From positions 1,434,972 to 1,498,971 of the forward strand of contig NZ_CP007287.1 of the NCBI RefSeq assembly GCF_000737865.1: DNA of 64,000 nucleotides, written 5' to 3'. Both the position numbers and the translations under genes were made by a program. The stretch is from Bifidobacterium coryneforme (lineage in GTDB: Bacteria; Actinomycetota; Actinomycetes; Actinomycetales; Bifidobacteriaceae). The notes beneath the pieces are model-generated. The model searched no databases. It was not told where the DNA came from and saw nothing but the letters and a program-made list of their open reading frames with translations. Position 1 is the stretch's first letter. Each line of letters begins with the position of its first letter. Positions 8,793 through 18,159 of this stretch are shown in pieces.

Positions 8793-10055
8793 ATGAGTAC
8801 TGCACCAAGGCTGGCGGCCGCCAAGAAGGACTGGGGACACGACGAGACCGTGTGCACGGTACTGCATATTGATATGGATGCCTTCTATGCCTCCTGCGAG
8901 GTGGCCCGGTATCCGGAACTCAAGGGAAAACCGGTCATCATCGGCACCGGCACACGATCCGTCGTATCAGCCGCCAGCTATGAGGCCCGCGTCTACGGGA
9001 TAAACTCGGCCATGGCCGTCAGCAGGGCACGCAAGCTCTGCCCACAGGGAATCTTCCTCCCCGTTGATATGGCCTATTACCATTACATCTCCCATGAGAT
9101 CTTCAAGACCGTATTCTCACGCATCACCGACCGGATCGAACAGGTTTCGGTGGATGAGTGCTTCATGGATGTTTCGGGCGCCCTGATGAGATGGGGCTCG
9201 CCGACGAACATCGCCCGATGGATCCGAAGCACCGTGGCCGAGAACTTCAACGTGACCTGTTCCGTAGGCATCGCATCCAACAAGCTGGTGGCCAAAATGG
9301 CCTCAACCAATGCCAAACCCGATGGGATGCTGCTCATCCCAAAGGACCGGCAGGCCGATTTCGTCCAGCTCATGCCCCTGCGGGGGATTCCCGGAATCGG
9401 ACCAGCCCTGGAGAAGCGACTCAATGCCTGGGGCGTCAAGGACGTGGCGGACCTGGCCAAAATGAGCGAGCACGACCTGACCAGGGCTACCGGGTCGAAA
9501 ATCTCGGGAAGAATGCTCTACCTTTCCTCCCACGGTCTCGATCAGAGCAAGGTGCGTCACCGTCCACCCGAGAAGTCCATCGGCGCCGAGCGGACCTTCA
9601 TGCATGACACGACCAGCATGGAGCAGGTCTGTGGTCTCCTGCGGACATGCAGCGACGAGGTGGCGACCAGTCTCAGAGCCCAGGACCTGGTCGCCCGGAC
9701 CATCACCGTCAAACTGCGCTTCGACGATCTGCGCTATATGACCAAGGCCAGGACCCTTCAGACCCCCGTCAGTACGGCCACTCGCATCTATCCCAGGGCG
9801 GTTGAGCTCCTCAAACGGATGCTGGGCATCCCCGACCTGGCGCCGATGACCACTCCCCTTCCTCGATTGATTCGGTTGGCGGGCGTAAGTGCTTCAGGAC
9901 TGAGCAAGGTCAAAGAGACCCCGATTCAGCCGTCCTTGGAGGATGTACTCGAGGAGGACGACCACAAGAGCGCCAAGAGAATGGACAACGCCGAAGCTGC
10001 CATCGACACGATCCGGAACCGGTATGGCAGGCGGTCGGTGCACCTGGGCGTGTAG
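8793..10055 (+). CDS. dinB: DNA polymerase IV (Y-family)
   Basis: This is a 420-residue Y-family translesion polymerase. Catalytic motifs are visible: HIDMDAFYASCE near residue 27 with the first metal-binding aspartates, VSVDECFMDVSG with the second Asp-Glu pair, and GIASNKLVAKMAS in the palm. A helix-hairpin-helix thumb (LRGIPGIGPALEKRLNAWGV) and the little-finger domain follow. It bypasses lesions with low fidelity. The start MSTAPRLAAAKK at 8793 is preferred to an ATG-type opening 33 bases earlier because it fits the family N-terminus. The C-terminus lacks an obvious beta-clamp QLxLF motif. The gene is alone between tRNA-Ser and a convergent aminotransferase. Confidence 0.93.
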   Translation: MSTAPRLAAAKKDWGHDETVCTVLHIDMDAFYASCEVARYPELKGKPVIIGTGTRSVVSAASYEARVYGINSAMAVSRARKLCPQGIFLPVDMAYYHYISHEIFKTVFSRITDRIEQVSVDECFMDVSGALMRWGSPTNIARWIRSTVAENFNVTCSVGIASNKLVAKMASTNAKPDGMLLIPKDRQADFVQLMPLRGIPGIGPALEKRLNAWGVKDVADLAKMSEHDLTRATGSKISGRMLYLSSHGLDQSKVRHRPPEKSIGAERTFMHDTTSMEQVCGLLRTCSDEVATSLRAQDLVARTITVKLRFDDLRYMTKARTLQTPVSTATRIYPRAVELLKRMLGIPDLAPMTTPLPRLIRLAGVSASGLSKVKETPIQPSLEDVLEEDDHKSAKRMDNAEAAIDTIRNRYGRRSVHLGV

Positions 10056-10149
10056 CGGTCCGGAGGAATACAACATTCAAGCAGACAGCCAGCCACATCA
10101 ACCATTGCCTGCAATCGTGGCCCTCGATGAACCAATGACCAGGCCCATG

Positions 10150-11283
10150 TCAGCTGCCGAGCCGGTCCGCCACCTGGTCCATGACGGCATCACTGACAGT
10201 CGTGGAGAGGCGCAGATGGGAGGAATCCCCATAGAACTCCCCCGGGCTGGGCAGGATACCCAGACTCGCCAGGGTCTCCATATCCTCCCAGCAATCCCCG
10301 CCACGGGACCTGACCCAAAGGTAGAGGCCACCCTGGGGCATGGTCGCCTGATACCCGAATGACCGCAGGGCATCGACCAGGATACTGAGGCGGCGGAAAT
10401 ACCTGTCACGCTGAATACGGACCTCCTGCCGGTCGGCCAAAGCCGCGACCATGGCCGCCTGAACAGGGCCGCTGATAATCATCCCGATCTGCTTGCGGTA
10501 GGTGGTCATCGGTCCGAGCAGATTCGGATCGCCCGCCATGAAGGCGGAGCGGTAGCCGGCCATGTTGGACTGCTTGGACAAGGAATAGAGGCATATCAGA
10601 CCATCAGCAGACCCCTGGCAGACCTCAGGATCGAGGATGCAGGGGGCAGGTTCCCCTGCCGGACCCCCAGGAGTCCAGGTCAGGAGGGCATAGCACTCGT
10701 CACTCAGCACGACGGCACCGATGGAGCGGGCCGCGCGGACAATGGCGGCAAGATCCTCGGCATCGAGCACAGCACCGGTCGGATTGGACGGGGAGTTGAC
10801 CCAGATGGCCCTGACCCCGGGGATGGACACCCAGGATTCCACATCGGCCGGGTCGTCCACCGTGACCACGCGAGCACCGGATAATTGGGTACCTATGGCG
10901 TAGGTCGGGTAGGAGACTGCGGGTTGGACCACCACGTCCCCCTCCCCCAGGTGGAGGAGCGAGGCCATGAGGGAGACGGCCTCCTTGGACCCGACCGTAG
11001 GCAAAAGGGATGCCCCGCAGGAGTCCAGATCGACGCCGCGCTCACTCCTGAACCAGTCCTTCAAGGCCTGGCGAAGTACAGGACTGCCGATGGTTGCGGG
11101 GTATCCGTGGGCATCTTTTCCGTCTGCGGAACGGGCCAGGGCGTCCTGGACGGAGTCCGGAACAGGATCCACAGGAGACCCGACCGAGAGATCGGCCACG
11201 CCTCCGGGCACAGCCGATGCAATCCGGCGGTAGCGATCTATGCGCGACCAGTCGTAGGGAGATGAAAAGGTCTGAAAACCCAC
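10150..11283 (-). CDS. dapC: Succinyldiaminopimelate transaminase (class I/II aminotransferase)
   Basis: The 377-residue protein has a fold type I PLP aminotransferase sequence, with substrate segment WVNSPSNPTGAVL, DECYALL, and the PLP lysine in SLSKQSNMAGYRS. Its location just after a 7Fe ferredoxin gene is the conserved actinobacterial fdxC-dapC pair, which supports succinyl-DAP aminotransferase in lysine and peptidoglycan precursor synthesis. The GTG at 11283 has AGGGGG a few bases before it. A different amino donor specificity cannot be excluded from sequence. Confidence 0.85.
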   Translation of the reverse strand: MGFQTFSSPYDWSRIDRYRRIASAVPGGVADLSVGSPVDPVPDSVQDALARSADGKDAHGYPATIGSPVLRQALKDWFRSERGVDLDSCGASLLPTVGSKEAVSLMASLLHLGEGDVVVQPAVSYPTYAIGTQLSGARVVTVDDPADVESWVSIPGVRAIWVNSPSNPTGAVLDAEDLAAIVRAARSIGAVVLSDECYALLTWTPGGPAGEPAPCILDPEVCQGSADGLICLYSLSKQSNMAGYRSAFMAGDPNLLGPMTTYRKQIGMIISGPVQAAMVAALADRQEVRIQRDRYFRRLSILVDALRSFGYQATMPQGGLYLWVRSRGGDCWEDMETLASLGILPSPGEFYGDSSHLRLSTTVSDAVMDQVADRLGS

Positions 11284-11334
11284 GGAACCCCCTGGAATGT
11301 AGATTACGGAACGGGCCTTGCGACCCGGTTGGCC

Positions 11335-11652
11335 TCACTTCTGAGGAGGCAGAGCCGCCACCTTTTCGGGATCGTGATCGTAGGCCCCGGCCGCAGCAGC
11401 CCCGCCGGCGTCTCCGACCTCGGCGAAGAAGTCATTGGCGGCATCCTTGTACCAGGCCCACTCGTCAGGAAGATCATCCTCGTAGAAAATAGCCTCAACC
11501 GGGCAGACGGGTTCACAGGCACCACAGTCAACACACTCATTCGGGTTGATGTAGAGCGAGCGCACTCCCTCGTAGATGCAGTCGACCGGGCATTCGTCCA
11601 CGCATGCCTTGTCCCTGACATCAACACAGGGCTGGGCGATGACGTACGTCAT
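11335..11652 (-). CDS. fdxC: 7Fe ferredoxin (one 3Fe-4S and one 4Fe-4S cluster)
   Basis: This acidic 105-residue protein has cysteines in CVDVRDKACVDECPVDCIY and CVDCGACEPVCPVEAI, the arrangement of actinobacterial FdxA/FdxC ferredoxins carrying a 3Fe-4S and a 4Fe-4S cluster. It is a soluble low-potential electron carrier. AGGAGG precedes the ATG at 11652 and dapC follows by 51 bp, so the two are probably co-transcribed. The partner reductase is not in the window. The C-terminal 30 residues are Gly/Ala-rich. Confidence 0.93.
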   Translation of the reverse strand: MTYVIAQPCVDVRDKACVDECPVDCIYEGVRSLYINPNECVDCGACEPVCPVEAIFYEDDLPDEWAWYKDAANDFFAEVGDAGGAAAAGAYDHDPEKVAALPPQK

Positions 11653-11701
11653 AGGTAAACCTCCTGAATAACTGGGTTCAGTCTACCTCCGGTCTGGGAC
11701 C

Positions 11702-13228
11702 CTAATCCTCGATGCCCGCCAAGGTGGACTCGGGGACTTCGCCGGACAAGCGGTGCTGACCCAGGCGGGAGTGCCTATAGGAGTAGCAGAAGTAGATGGC
11801 AAAGCCGCAGGCCAGCCAGACCACGAAACGAATCCAGGTCAGAACCGTCAGATTGAGCATGAGCCACAGGCAGGCCAGGGCAATCAGGATGGGGACCCAG
11901 GGATTCCCAGGCATCTTGAATGACCGTGGCAGGTCGGGGCGGCGCTTGCGCATGATCGGCAGGGAGATGGCCACCAGGAGGAAGGCGGAAAGGGTGCCGA
12001 TGTTGACCATGTCGGAGAGGACATCGATCTGGAAGCAGGAGGCCACAATGGCAACCAGGATGCCCCCGGCAATCTGGATGCGGGCGGGGGTGCCGTGCTT
12101 GCCTGTCTTGGAGAAGGACCTGGGCAGGAGACCATCACGGCTCATGGCGAAGACGATACGGGTCAATCCCAGCAGGAGGACCATGACCACGGTAGTCAGT
12201 CCGATGACGATGCCGAAGGAGATGATCTTGGCTGCCCAGGAGGCTCCCACCATCTCGAAGCCGGTGGCCAGTGAGGGGCTCTTGGATTGGGCCAGGTCCT
12301 TATAGGAGACCATGCCCGTGGTGACGATGGCGACCAGGATGTAGAGGACGATGACAATCAGCATGCCCAGACCGATGCCCCTGGGGATGGTCTTGTGCGG
12401 TTCCTTGGCCTCCTCGGACGTGGTGGCCACGATATCGAAGCCCACGAAGGCGAAGAAGACCAGGGCAGCCCCGGAGAGGATGCCGGATATGCCGTAGATG
12501 GTCGGTTGCATGCCCGATGCCCACTGCCAGAGGGGCTGGCCCATGATGCCCGAGACCGTGGCTCCAGGCACGTCGGCTGCGGGTTCGGCAGGCGGGATGA
12601 AGGGATGGTAATTCTCGGCCTTGATGTAGAAGAAGCCGACGACGATGACGAAGACCACGATGCCGATCTTCAGGACGGTCAGGGCCCCGTCGAACCGTGC
12701 CGACAACTTGGTGCCCAAAACGAGGAGAACCGTGAAGAGGGTCACGACCACCAGAGGAGCCAGATCAATCTCGAAGGAACCAAGATGGAAACTGGTGGAG
12801 AAGGATTCCCCACCCATCAGGTGGATGAAATCGTTCAGGTAGACACCCCAGTACTTGGAGATGACCGAGGCGGCCATCAGCATTTCCAGGATCAGATCCC
12901 AGCCGATGATCCAGGCCACCAGCTCGCCGATTGTGGTGTAGGTGAAGGTATAGGCGGACCCCGATACGGGAATCATCGAGGCGAACTCCGCATAGCACAT
13001 GACGGCAGAGGCACAGACGACACCCGCGATGACAAAGGAGATGATGACGGCTGGACCGGCATGGAAGGCCGCCGCCTGGGCACCCACCGAGAAGATACCC
13101 GCACCGACCGCCACGGCCACCGCCATGATGGCCAGGTCCCAGGTGGACAGGGTTCGTTTCAGGGAGCGTCCCTCCTCCCCGGTTTCGGCAAGGGTCTGCT
13201 CAACCGACTTTTTCCTGAAAAGTTCCAT
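11702..13228 (-). CDS. APC-superfamily amino acid permease
   Basis: The 508-residue protein is an integral membrane transporter with about 12 to 14 hydrophobic segments. It resembles the cationic amino acid transporter (CAT/YfnA) branch: a short cytoplasmic N-terminus (RKKSVEQTLAETGEEGRSLKRTLSTWDL), the first-helix motif VGAGIFSVGAQAA, and GFDIVATTSEEAKEPHKTIPRGI in the middle. Such proteins import amino acids by proton symport or exchange. The substrate is not decidable from sequence. It stands alone, with 292 bp upstream that hold its promoter but no gene. Confidence 0.85.
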   Translation of the reverse strand: MELFRKKSVEQTLAETGEEGRSLKRTLSTWDLAIMAVAVAVGAGIFSVGAQAAAFHAGPAVIISFVIAGVVCASAVMCYAEFASMIPVSGSAYTFTYTTIGELVAWIIGWDLILEMLMAASVISKYWGVYLNDFIHLMGGESFSTSFHLGSFEIDLAPLVVVTLFTVLLVLGTKLSARFDGALTVLKIGIVVFVIVVGFFYIKAENYHPFIPPAEPAADVPGATVSGIMGQPLWQWASGMQPTIYGISGILSGAALVFFAFVGFDIVATTSEEAKEPHKTIPRGIGLGMLIVIVLYILVAIVTTGMVSYKDLAQSKSPSLATGFEMVGASWAAKIISFGIVIGLTTVVMVLLLGLTRIVFAMSRDGLLPRSFSKTGKHGTPARIQIAGGILVAIVASCFQIDVLSDMVNIGTLSAFLLVAISLPIMRKRRPDLPRSFKMPGNPWVPILIALACLWLMLNLTVLTWIRFVVWLACGFAIYFCYSYRHSRLGQHRLSGEVPESTLAGIED

Positions 13229-13520
13229 CGTTCTTCCAATCGTGACTCACGGTGCACGCCAGTGGCCCCGGCCCGTCACCATAGGAGATGGGGACCCGCA
13301 ACCAGGGACCTTGTTCACTACCGGATAGTACCCCCAGGGGGCAGGGCGCAAGCAAAAGTCCATTCGAGGCATAAGACCGGTCCTGAACGACAGGCCATTC
13401 CGGGAGAGGAATCGTTCACCACGAAACCGTAAATCCCCTGTAACCGGCCTATCGCCATCCCTGCCCGGGGTGGTTTTCCGGCTCTCGGGCCTCAAGGACG
13501 AGCAACCGTTGCGGTCCCGG

Positions 13521-14927
13521 TCAGTCGTCGAAGAGCGCCAGGGCATTCTCGTAGGAGACCGCACGAACCAGAGGGGCCAGATACCCCTTGTCGTCGGGTA
13601 CGATGCCCTGGGCGGCCCAGTCACCCAGAAGACCGCAGAGCACCCTGCGGAAGAGCTCGTGCCTGGGGAAGGAGAGGAAACTACGGGAGTCCGTGGTCAT
13701 CCCTACGGAATTGCCCAGGAGGGAGGTCTCGGCCACGACCTCCAGTTGACGGCGCATCCCGGTGATTGTGTCGTTGAACCACCAGGCGTTGCCCAGCTGA
13801 AGCTGACCACGGTCTTCGCCGCCGAAGCAACCAAGGTCGGTGGCTATGGCCATGTAGTCATTGGGATTGAGGGAATAGATGATGGTCTTGGGCAGTACTC
13901 CCGAACTCTGCGCCTGGTCAAGAAGGCCCACCAAGGGTGCAGCCACCGCACCATCGGCCATGGCATCGTACCCCGTATCGGCGCCCAGCCTCCGAAAGGC
14001 CTCGGAGTTGTTGTTGCGGCTTGCGTGAAGGTGGATCTGCATGGTCCAGCCCTTGTTCTTGTAGACTCGCATCAGCTCAAGAAGGAGGGCGGCACGGTAC
14101 TGGGCCCGTTCACGCCCGTCGAGCTCCCGGCCCGCCTTGACCTTGTTGAAGATGACGTCCAGCTCCTCGCCCGTGGCCGGGGCGAACTCCACCGCATCCA
14201 CACCGTGGTCAGCCAGCCGGGAACCGTGCTCATGGAAGTAGTCCACCCTTTCCCGCAGGGCATCGACCAGGTCACCGAAGCTGTTCATGGACCTTCCGCA
14301 GACCGACTCCATGGTGCCGACCCATCTCCCATACCTGCTGCTGACCGGATTCAGGGCCTCATCCGGGCGGAAGGCCGGTACCATCCTGAAGGACTCCCCC
14401 TCATCGCCGAACCGCTCATGGTATTCCAGACTGTCCTCGGGGGAGTCGGTGGTGCAGATGACCTTGGCCTTCATCCTGCGCAGGAGGGCCCTACGCGAGA
14501 AGCCCGGATCGGCCAGTTGTTCGTTGGTCCGTTCGAAGATGGACCGGGCGGTCCCGACGGTCAAGGGCTCTGAAATGCCGAAGTACCGGCGCAGTTCCAT
14601 GTGGGTCCAGATATAGACGGGACTGCCCACAGCCTGCTCCATGGTGCGGGCGTAGGCCAGGAACTTATCCCAGGGATCGCCGTCTCCGGTAATCAGACGT
14701 TCCGGCACCCCGTTTGCCCGCTCCAACCGCCACTTGTAGTGATCGCCGTAATTGTGTCCATCGGTCAGCCAGGCATCGACGATATTGTCGAAATGGGGGT
14801 CCTCATAGATCTCCTTGGCACGCAGATGGCAGTGATAGTCCACCAGGGGCAGGTCCTCGGCCACGTCATGGAACAGCTCCCGGGACAACTGCGTCCCGAG
14901 CAGGTAGTCATCATCCAGGAAAGCCAC
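13521..14927 (-). CDS. uxaC: Glucuronate isomerase (uronate isomerase)
   Basis: The 468-residue protein belongs to the UxaC branch of the amidohydrolase superfamily. It isomerises D-glucuronate to D-fructuronate (and galacturonate to tagaturonate). The metal site motif DYHCHLRAKEIYED is near residue 30, and VYIWTHMELRRYFGI and SRSFLSFPRHELFRR are typical. I chose the GTG at 14927 because AAGGAG lies 6 bases upstream and the length then equals that of known UxaC proteins; an upstream ATG would add 35 unrelated residues. It lies 221 bp after the LacI regulator and is the entry enzyme of the uronate island. Confidence 0.93.
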   Translation of the reverse strand: MAFLDDDYLLGTQLSRELFHDVAEDLPLVDYHCHLRAKEIYEDPHFDNIVDAWLTDGHNYGDHYKWRLERANGVPERLITGDGDPWDKFLAYARTMEQAVGSPVYIWTHMELRRYFGISEPLTVGTARSIFERTNEQLADPGFSRRALLRRMKAKVICTTDSPEDSLEYHERFGDEGESFRMVPAFRPDEALNPVSSRYGRWVGTMESVCGRSMNSFGDLVDALRERVDYFHEHGSRLADHGVDAVEFAPATGEELDVIFNKVKAGRELDGRERAQYRAALLLELMRVYKNKGWTMQIHLHASRNNNSEAFRRLGADTGYDAMADGAVAAPLVGLLDQAQSSGVLPKTIIYSLNPNDYMAIATDLGCFGGEDRGQLQLGNAWWFNDTITGMRRQLEVVAETSLLGNSVGMTTDSRSFLSFPRHELFRRVLCGLLGDWAAQGIVPDDKGYLAPLVRAVSYENALALFDD

Positions 14928-15148
14928 TACAAACTCCTTAGTCGAAAATGGCAGGTCCGGCGTTCCAGTTCCCCGGCTGCCTGAAAACCGGCCGTACAGA
15001 CCATATGGGCGATTGGAGCCGTCAAGGAACAAAACTCTCGTATACCACCTGTCAGCCTATCGGTGCCCGGACGACCTTGGGTGTGGAGTTGCCATGATTT
15101 GCCAGGGCCGCTCCCAGCCGTATTCCGGCCCTGGTTCCTGCCCCGCCC

Positions 15149-16177
15149 CTAGGACTTATCCGACTTGGCGCCGGTACTCTGCCGGATAATCAGGTGGGCA
15201 GGGACTGTAGGAGTGGGCGTGGGCGTGGATGAGGCGGCCCCTGCCAGACGGCTCATGAGAAGATCGGCCGCCCCCCGCCCCAGGGCGGACAGGGACATGT
15301 GGATGGTGGTCAGGGGCGGTGTGCTCACCATGGACATGGTGTCATTGTCGAACCCGATGACCGAAACATCCCGGGGGCACTCGCAGCCAAGCCTCCTCAG
15401 GGCCACGATCAGCCCGATCGCCATCAGGTCGTTGTGGGCGATGACCGCGCCCGTCGGGTCATCCAGATATTTTTCGGCGAAGGAATAGCCACCGTAGAAG
15501 GTCGGGGCACAGGGCATCGAGCGCTTGACGGTTATCCCCTTGGCATCGCACTCGCTGAATATCTGCCGCCAGCGGATGCCTCCCGACCATGAGGCCGCCG
15601 GCCCGTCCAAGTAGGTCAGACTTCGATAACCCAAGGTGTGCAGGTGGTCCACCGCCTGGCACGCCCCCTTGGAAACGTCGATGCTGATGCTGCAGACACC
15701 CCGGACGTCACGGTTGACACTGACCAGGGGGCGCAACTGTGCGCACTTGCGTATCATGGCGTCCGGCATCCTCGGGGAAACCAGGATGATTCCGGAGACC
15801 ACAGGTGCCACGGTATCGACGATACGGCGCTCCTTGGTGATGGATTCCCTGGTTTCCAGGATCATGGTCTCGAAGCGGAAGCGCTCGCACTCGTCCTGGA
15901 TGTTGCGGATGACTCCGGTAAAGAACTGGTTGCCCAGGTCGGGCACGATGACCGCCACCAGCCCCCTACCCTGGGAGCCCGAACGGCTGTCAACCATATC
16001 GCTGTGGTAGCCCAGGGCATCAGCGACTTGCTGAACCCTCTGTGCCGTTGAGATGCTGACCCGATCCGGGCGGGAAAAGGTGCGTGAAACGGTCGAGGGT
16101 GATACACCGGCCTGACGGGCCACATCATATATGGTGACCTTGGAGGAGCCCTTCTCCGAACCCGCTTCGGTCTTCAT
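15149..16177 (-). CDS. LacI-family transcriptional regulator, probable hexuronate repressor
   Basis: The 342-residue protein has an N-terminal LacI helix-turn-helix (VTIYDVARQAGVSPSTVSRTFSRPDRVS, about residues 14-40, with hinge residues after it). A periplasmic-binding-type effector domain follows (VAVIVPDLGNQFFTGVIRNIQ..., SVIGFDNDTMSMVSTPPLTTI). Its position between uxaC and the divergent uxuBA operon argues that it controls uronate genes, with a uronate or KDG-type effector. I saw no clear LacI palindrome in the 248-bp divergent region. The ATG at 16177 is preferred to a TTG three codons earlier. Confidence 0.88.
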   Translation of the reverse strand: MKTEAGSEKGSSKVTIYDVARQAGVSPSTVSRTFSRPDRVSISTAQRVQQVADALGYHSDMVDSRSGSQGRGLVAVIVPDLGNQFFTGVIRNIQDECERFRFETMILETRESITKERRIVDTVAPVVSGIILVSPRMPDAMIRKCAQLRPLVSVNRDVRGVCSISIDVSKGACQAVDHLHTLGYRSLTYLDGPAASWSGGIRWRQIFSECDAKGITVKRSMPCAPTFYGGYSFAEKYLDDPTGAVIAHNDLMAIGLIVALRRLGCECPRDVSVIGFDNDTMSMVSTPPLTTIHMSLSALGRGAADLLMSRLAGAASSTPTPTPTVPAHLIIRQSTGAKSDKS

Positions 16178-16425
16178 CTGTCCCAATCAGCCTTCCCGCG
16201 CCTGCCCCTGGTGCCCGAAATGCACGCCAGCGTCTTCGAGTCTTCCTGCATCCAAGTATAAATGCCGCAGCCCTATCCATGGCAACCGAAACGACCATCA
16301 TGGGAAACAAACGGCAACTCCGTGAACATGCGCGGATCGACTTGATAGGTTTCTTCGGTAGGACAGGGGTCAAGACGGCGACGTCCGGCTCCAACGGAAG
16401 GTTCTTTGAGCAAAGGAAGGCGCCG

Positions 16426-18069
16426 ATGCTTCACCTGGACGACGACATGAACAGCGAGACCGCGGCCTGGCAGGAAGCCGGAGTAACCCTGCCTGCATTC
16501 GATACCACCTCAATGCGCCAGGCCACCAACCAGTCACCCGTCTGGGTCCATTTCGGGGCCGGCAACCTCTTCAGGGCCGTTCACGCCCCAATCGCCCAGA
16601 GGCTCCTGGACCTGGGCGCCACCGATCGGGGAATCCTGGTGGCCGAGTCCTTCGACCCGTCCATCATCGACCAGGCCTACACCCCCTTCGACAACCGTTT
16701 TCTCCAGGTCATCCTGAGGGCGGACGGGTCCATGGATGCCGCCCTAATCGCTTCCGTGGCGGGCACCTACCCTCTGGGAGAGAACCCCGAATCCTTCCAG
16801 GACCTCAGGCAGGTCTTCCGCGATCCCGGCCTGCAGATGGTCACCACGACCATCACCGAGAAGGGCTATGCACTGGTGGATTCCAAGGGGCATGCACTGC
16901 CCTGGATCGCCCCCGAATTCGAGGGGGGTCCGACCAAGGCCAAGAGCGCCATCGGAGTCATCACGGCCCTCCTCCTTGAGCGTTACCAGGCCGGAGCCTT
17001 CCCCCTGGCCCTGGTCAGCACCGACAACTTCTCTCGGAATGGGGAGAGGTTCGGACAGGCGGTCAGGCGAATGGCCGACGAGTGGATCAGTAGAGGACTG
17101 GCCGGGCGGGACTTCGGGGGCTACCTCGATGACGACATGAGGATAACCTTCCCCCTGACCATGATTGACAGGATCACCCCCAACCCCGACCAGGAGGTGG
17201 GACGAAGGCTTGAGGCCATGGGCATGGCCGACATGTCACCCTTCCGAACCAGAGGAGGGACCGCCATGGCCCCCTATGCCAACACCGAGGAGACCTGGTA
17301 CTGGGTGGTTGAAGACGACTTCCCCGCAGGCCGACCGCCCCTGGAGAAGGCCGGGGTCTACATGACCAACAAGGATACGGTCAACGCCGCCGACCAGATG
17401 AAGGTCACCACCTGCCTGAACCCGCTCCACACGGCACTGGCCGTCTTCGGGATGCTCCTGGGGTATCCGACCATGTCGGAGACCATCGCCGACCCGGACC
17501 TCAAGGCCCTGGTCACCCGGCTGGGGTATGTGGAAGGACTCCCGGTGGTCGAAGACCCGGGCATCTTCTCCCCCAAGGAATTCCTCCGCCAGGTAATCGA
17601 GGTCAGGATACCCAATCCCGGTCTGCCCGATACGCCCGCCCGTATATGCACCGACACCTCCCAGAAGATGCCGGTCAGGTACGGAAACACCATCAGCAAG
17701 TACCTATGCACCGATGGTTTGGATGCAAGCGCCCTGGAAGCCATCCCCCTGATCATCGCCGCCTGGCTGCGGCTCCTGGTCGGTTCGGATGGACAGGGAA
17801 CCGACGATGCCGGGAGGCCGGTCAAACTCAGTCCCGACCCCCGCCTCAAGGAACTCCAAGGCATCCTCTCCGGCATCCCCCTGAACGGCTCTGCAGGGAG
17901 AGAGACCCTGTCCACAATCATCCGGCCCATCCTGGCCGACATATCCGTCTTCGGCACCGATCTGAACACCACTCCGCTGGCAGGCAAAATCACCAACGCC
18001 CTGGCCGCCATGTGCCAGGGGTCGGATGCGGTGGCGGGCACCCTCCACCAGGTCGCACGCACCTGGTGA
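16426..18069 (+). CDS. uxuB: Fructuronate reductase (mannitol dehydrogenase family)
   Basis: The 547-residue protein is a polyol-specific long-chain dehydrogenase. An N-terminal Rossmann domain begins at WVHFGAGNLFRAVHAPIAQ, and the catalytic motif MKVTTCLNPLHTALA (Lys, Asn, His) is near residue 330. In this setting it reduces D-fructuronate to D-mannonate with NADH. The ATG at 16426 follows AAGGAAGG; the frame opens earlier at 16279, but that part does not look like protein. uxuA follows 90 bp downstream on the same strand and uxaC is nearby, which supports fructuronate rather than mannitol as substrate. Confidence 0.9.
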   Translation: MLHLDDDMNSETAAWQEAGVTLPAFDTTSMRQATNQSPVWVHFGAGNLFRAVHAPIAQRLLDLGATDRGILVAESFDPSIIDQAYTPFDNRFLQVILRADGSMDAALIASVAGTYPLGENPESFQDLRQVFRDPGLQMVTTTITEKGYALVDSKGHALPWIAPEFEGGPTKAKSAIGVITALLLERYQAGAFPLALVSTDNFSRNGERFGQAVRRMADEWISRGLAGRDFGGYLDDDMRITFPLTMIDRITPNPDQEVGRRLEAMGMADMSPFRTRGGTAMAPYANTEETWYWVVEDDFPAGRPPLEKAGVYMTNKDTVNAADQMKVTTCLNPLHTALAVFGMLLGYPTMSETIADPDLKALVTRLGYVEGLPVVEDPGIFSPKEFLRQVIEVRIPNPGLPDTPARICTDTSQKMPVRYGNTISKYLCTDGLDASALEAIPLIIAAWLRLLVGSDGQGTDDAGRPVKLSPDPRLKELQGILSGIPLNGSAGRETLSTIIRPILADISVFGTDLNTTPLAGKITNALAAMCQGSDAVAGTLHQVARTW

Positions 18070-18159
18070 ATTCCGAAACCCTTCCGGCCCCGGCCCACTG
18101 GTCGCACGGACAGGAAACAAGGGTCAGAACCGCCTGACCCACCATAAGGAGAGAGCAAC

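Noticed and set aside
16178-16425. LacI operator between the regulator and uxuB
   Set aside because: I looked for a palindrome with a central CG in this divergent region and found none that is convincing.
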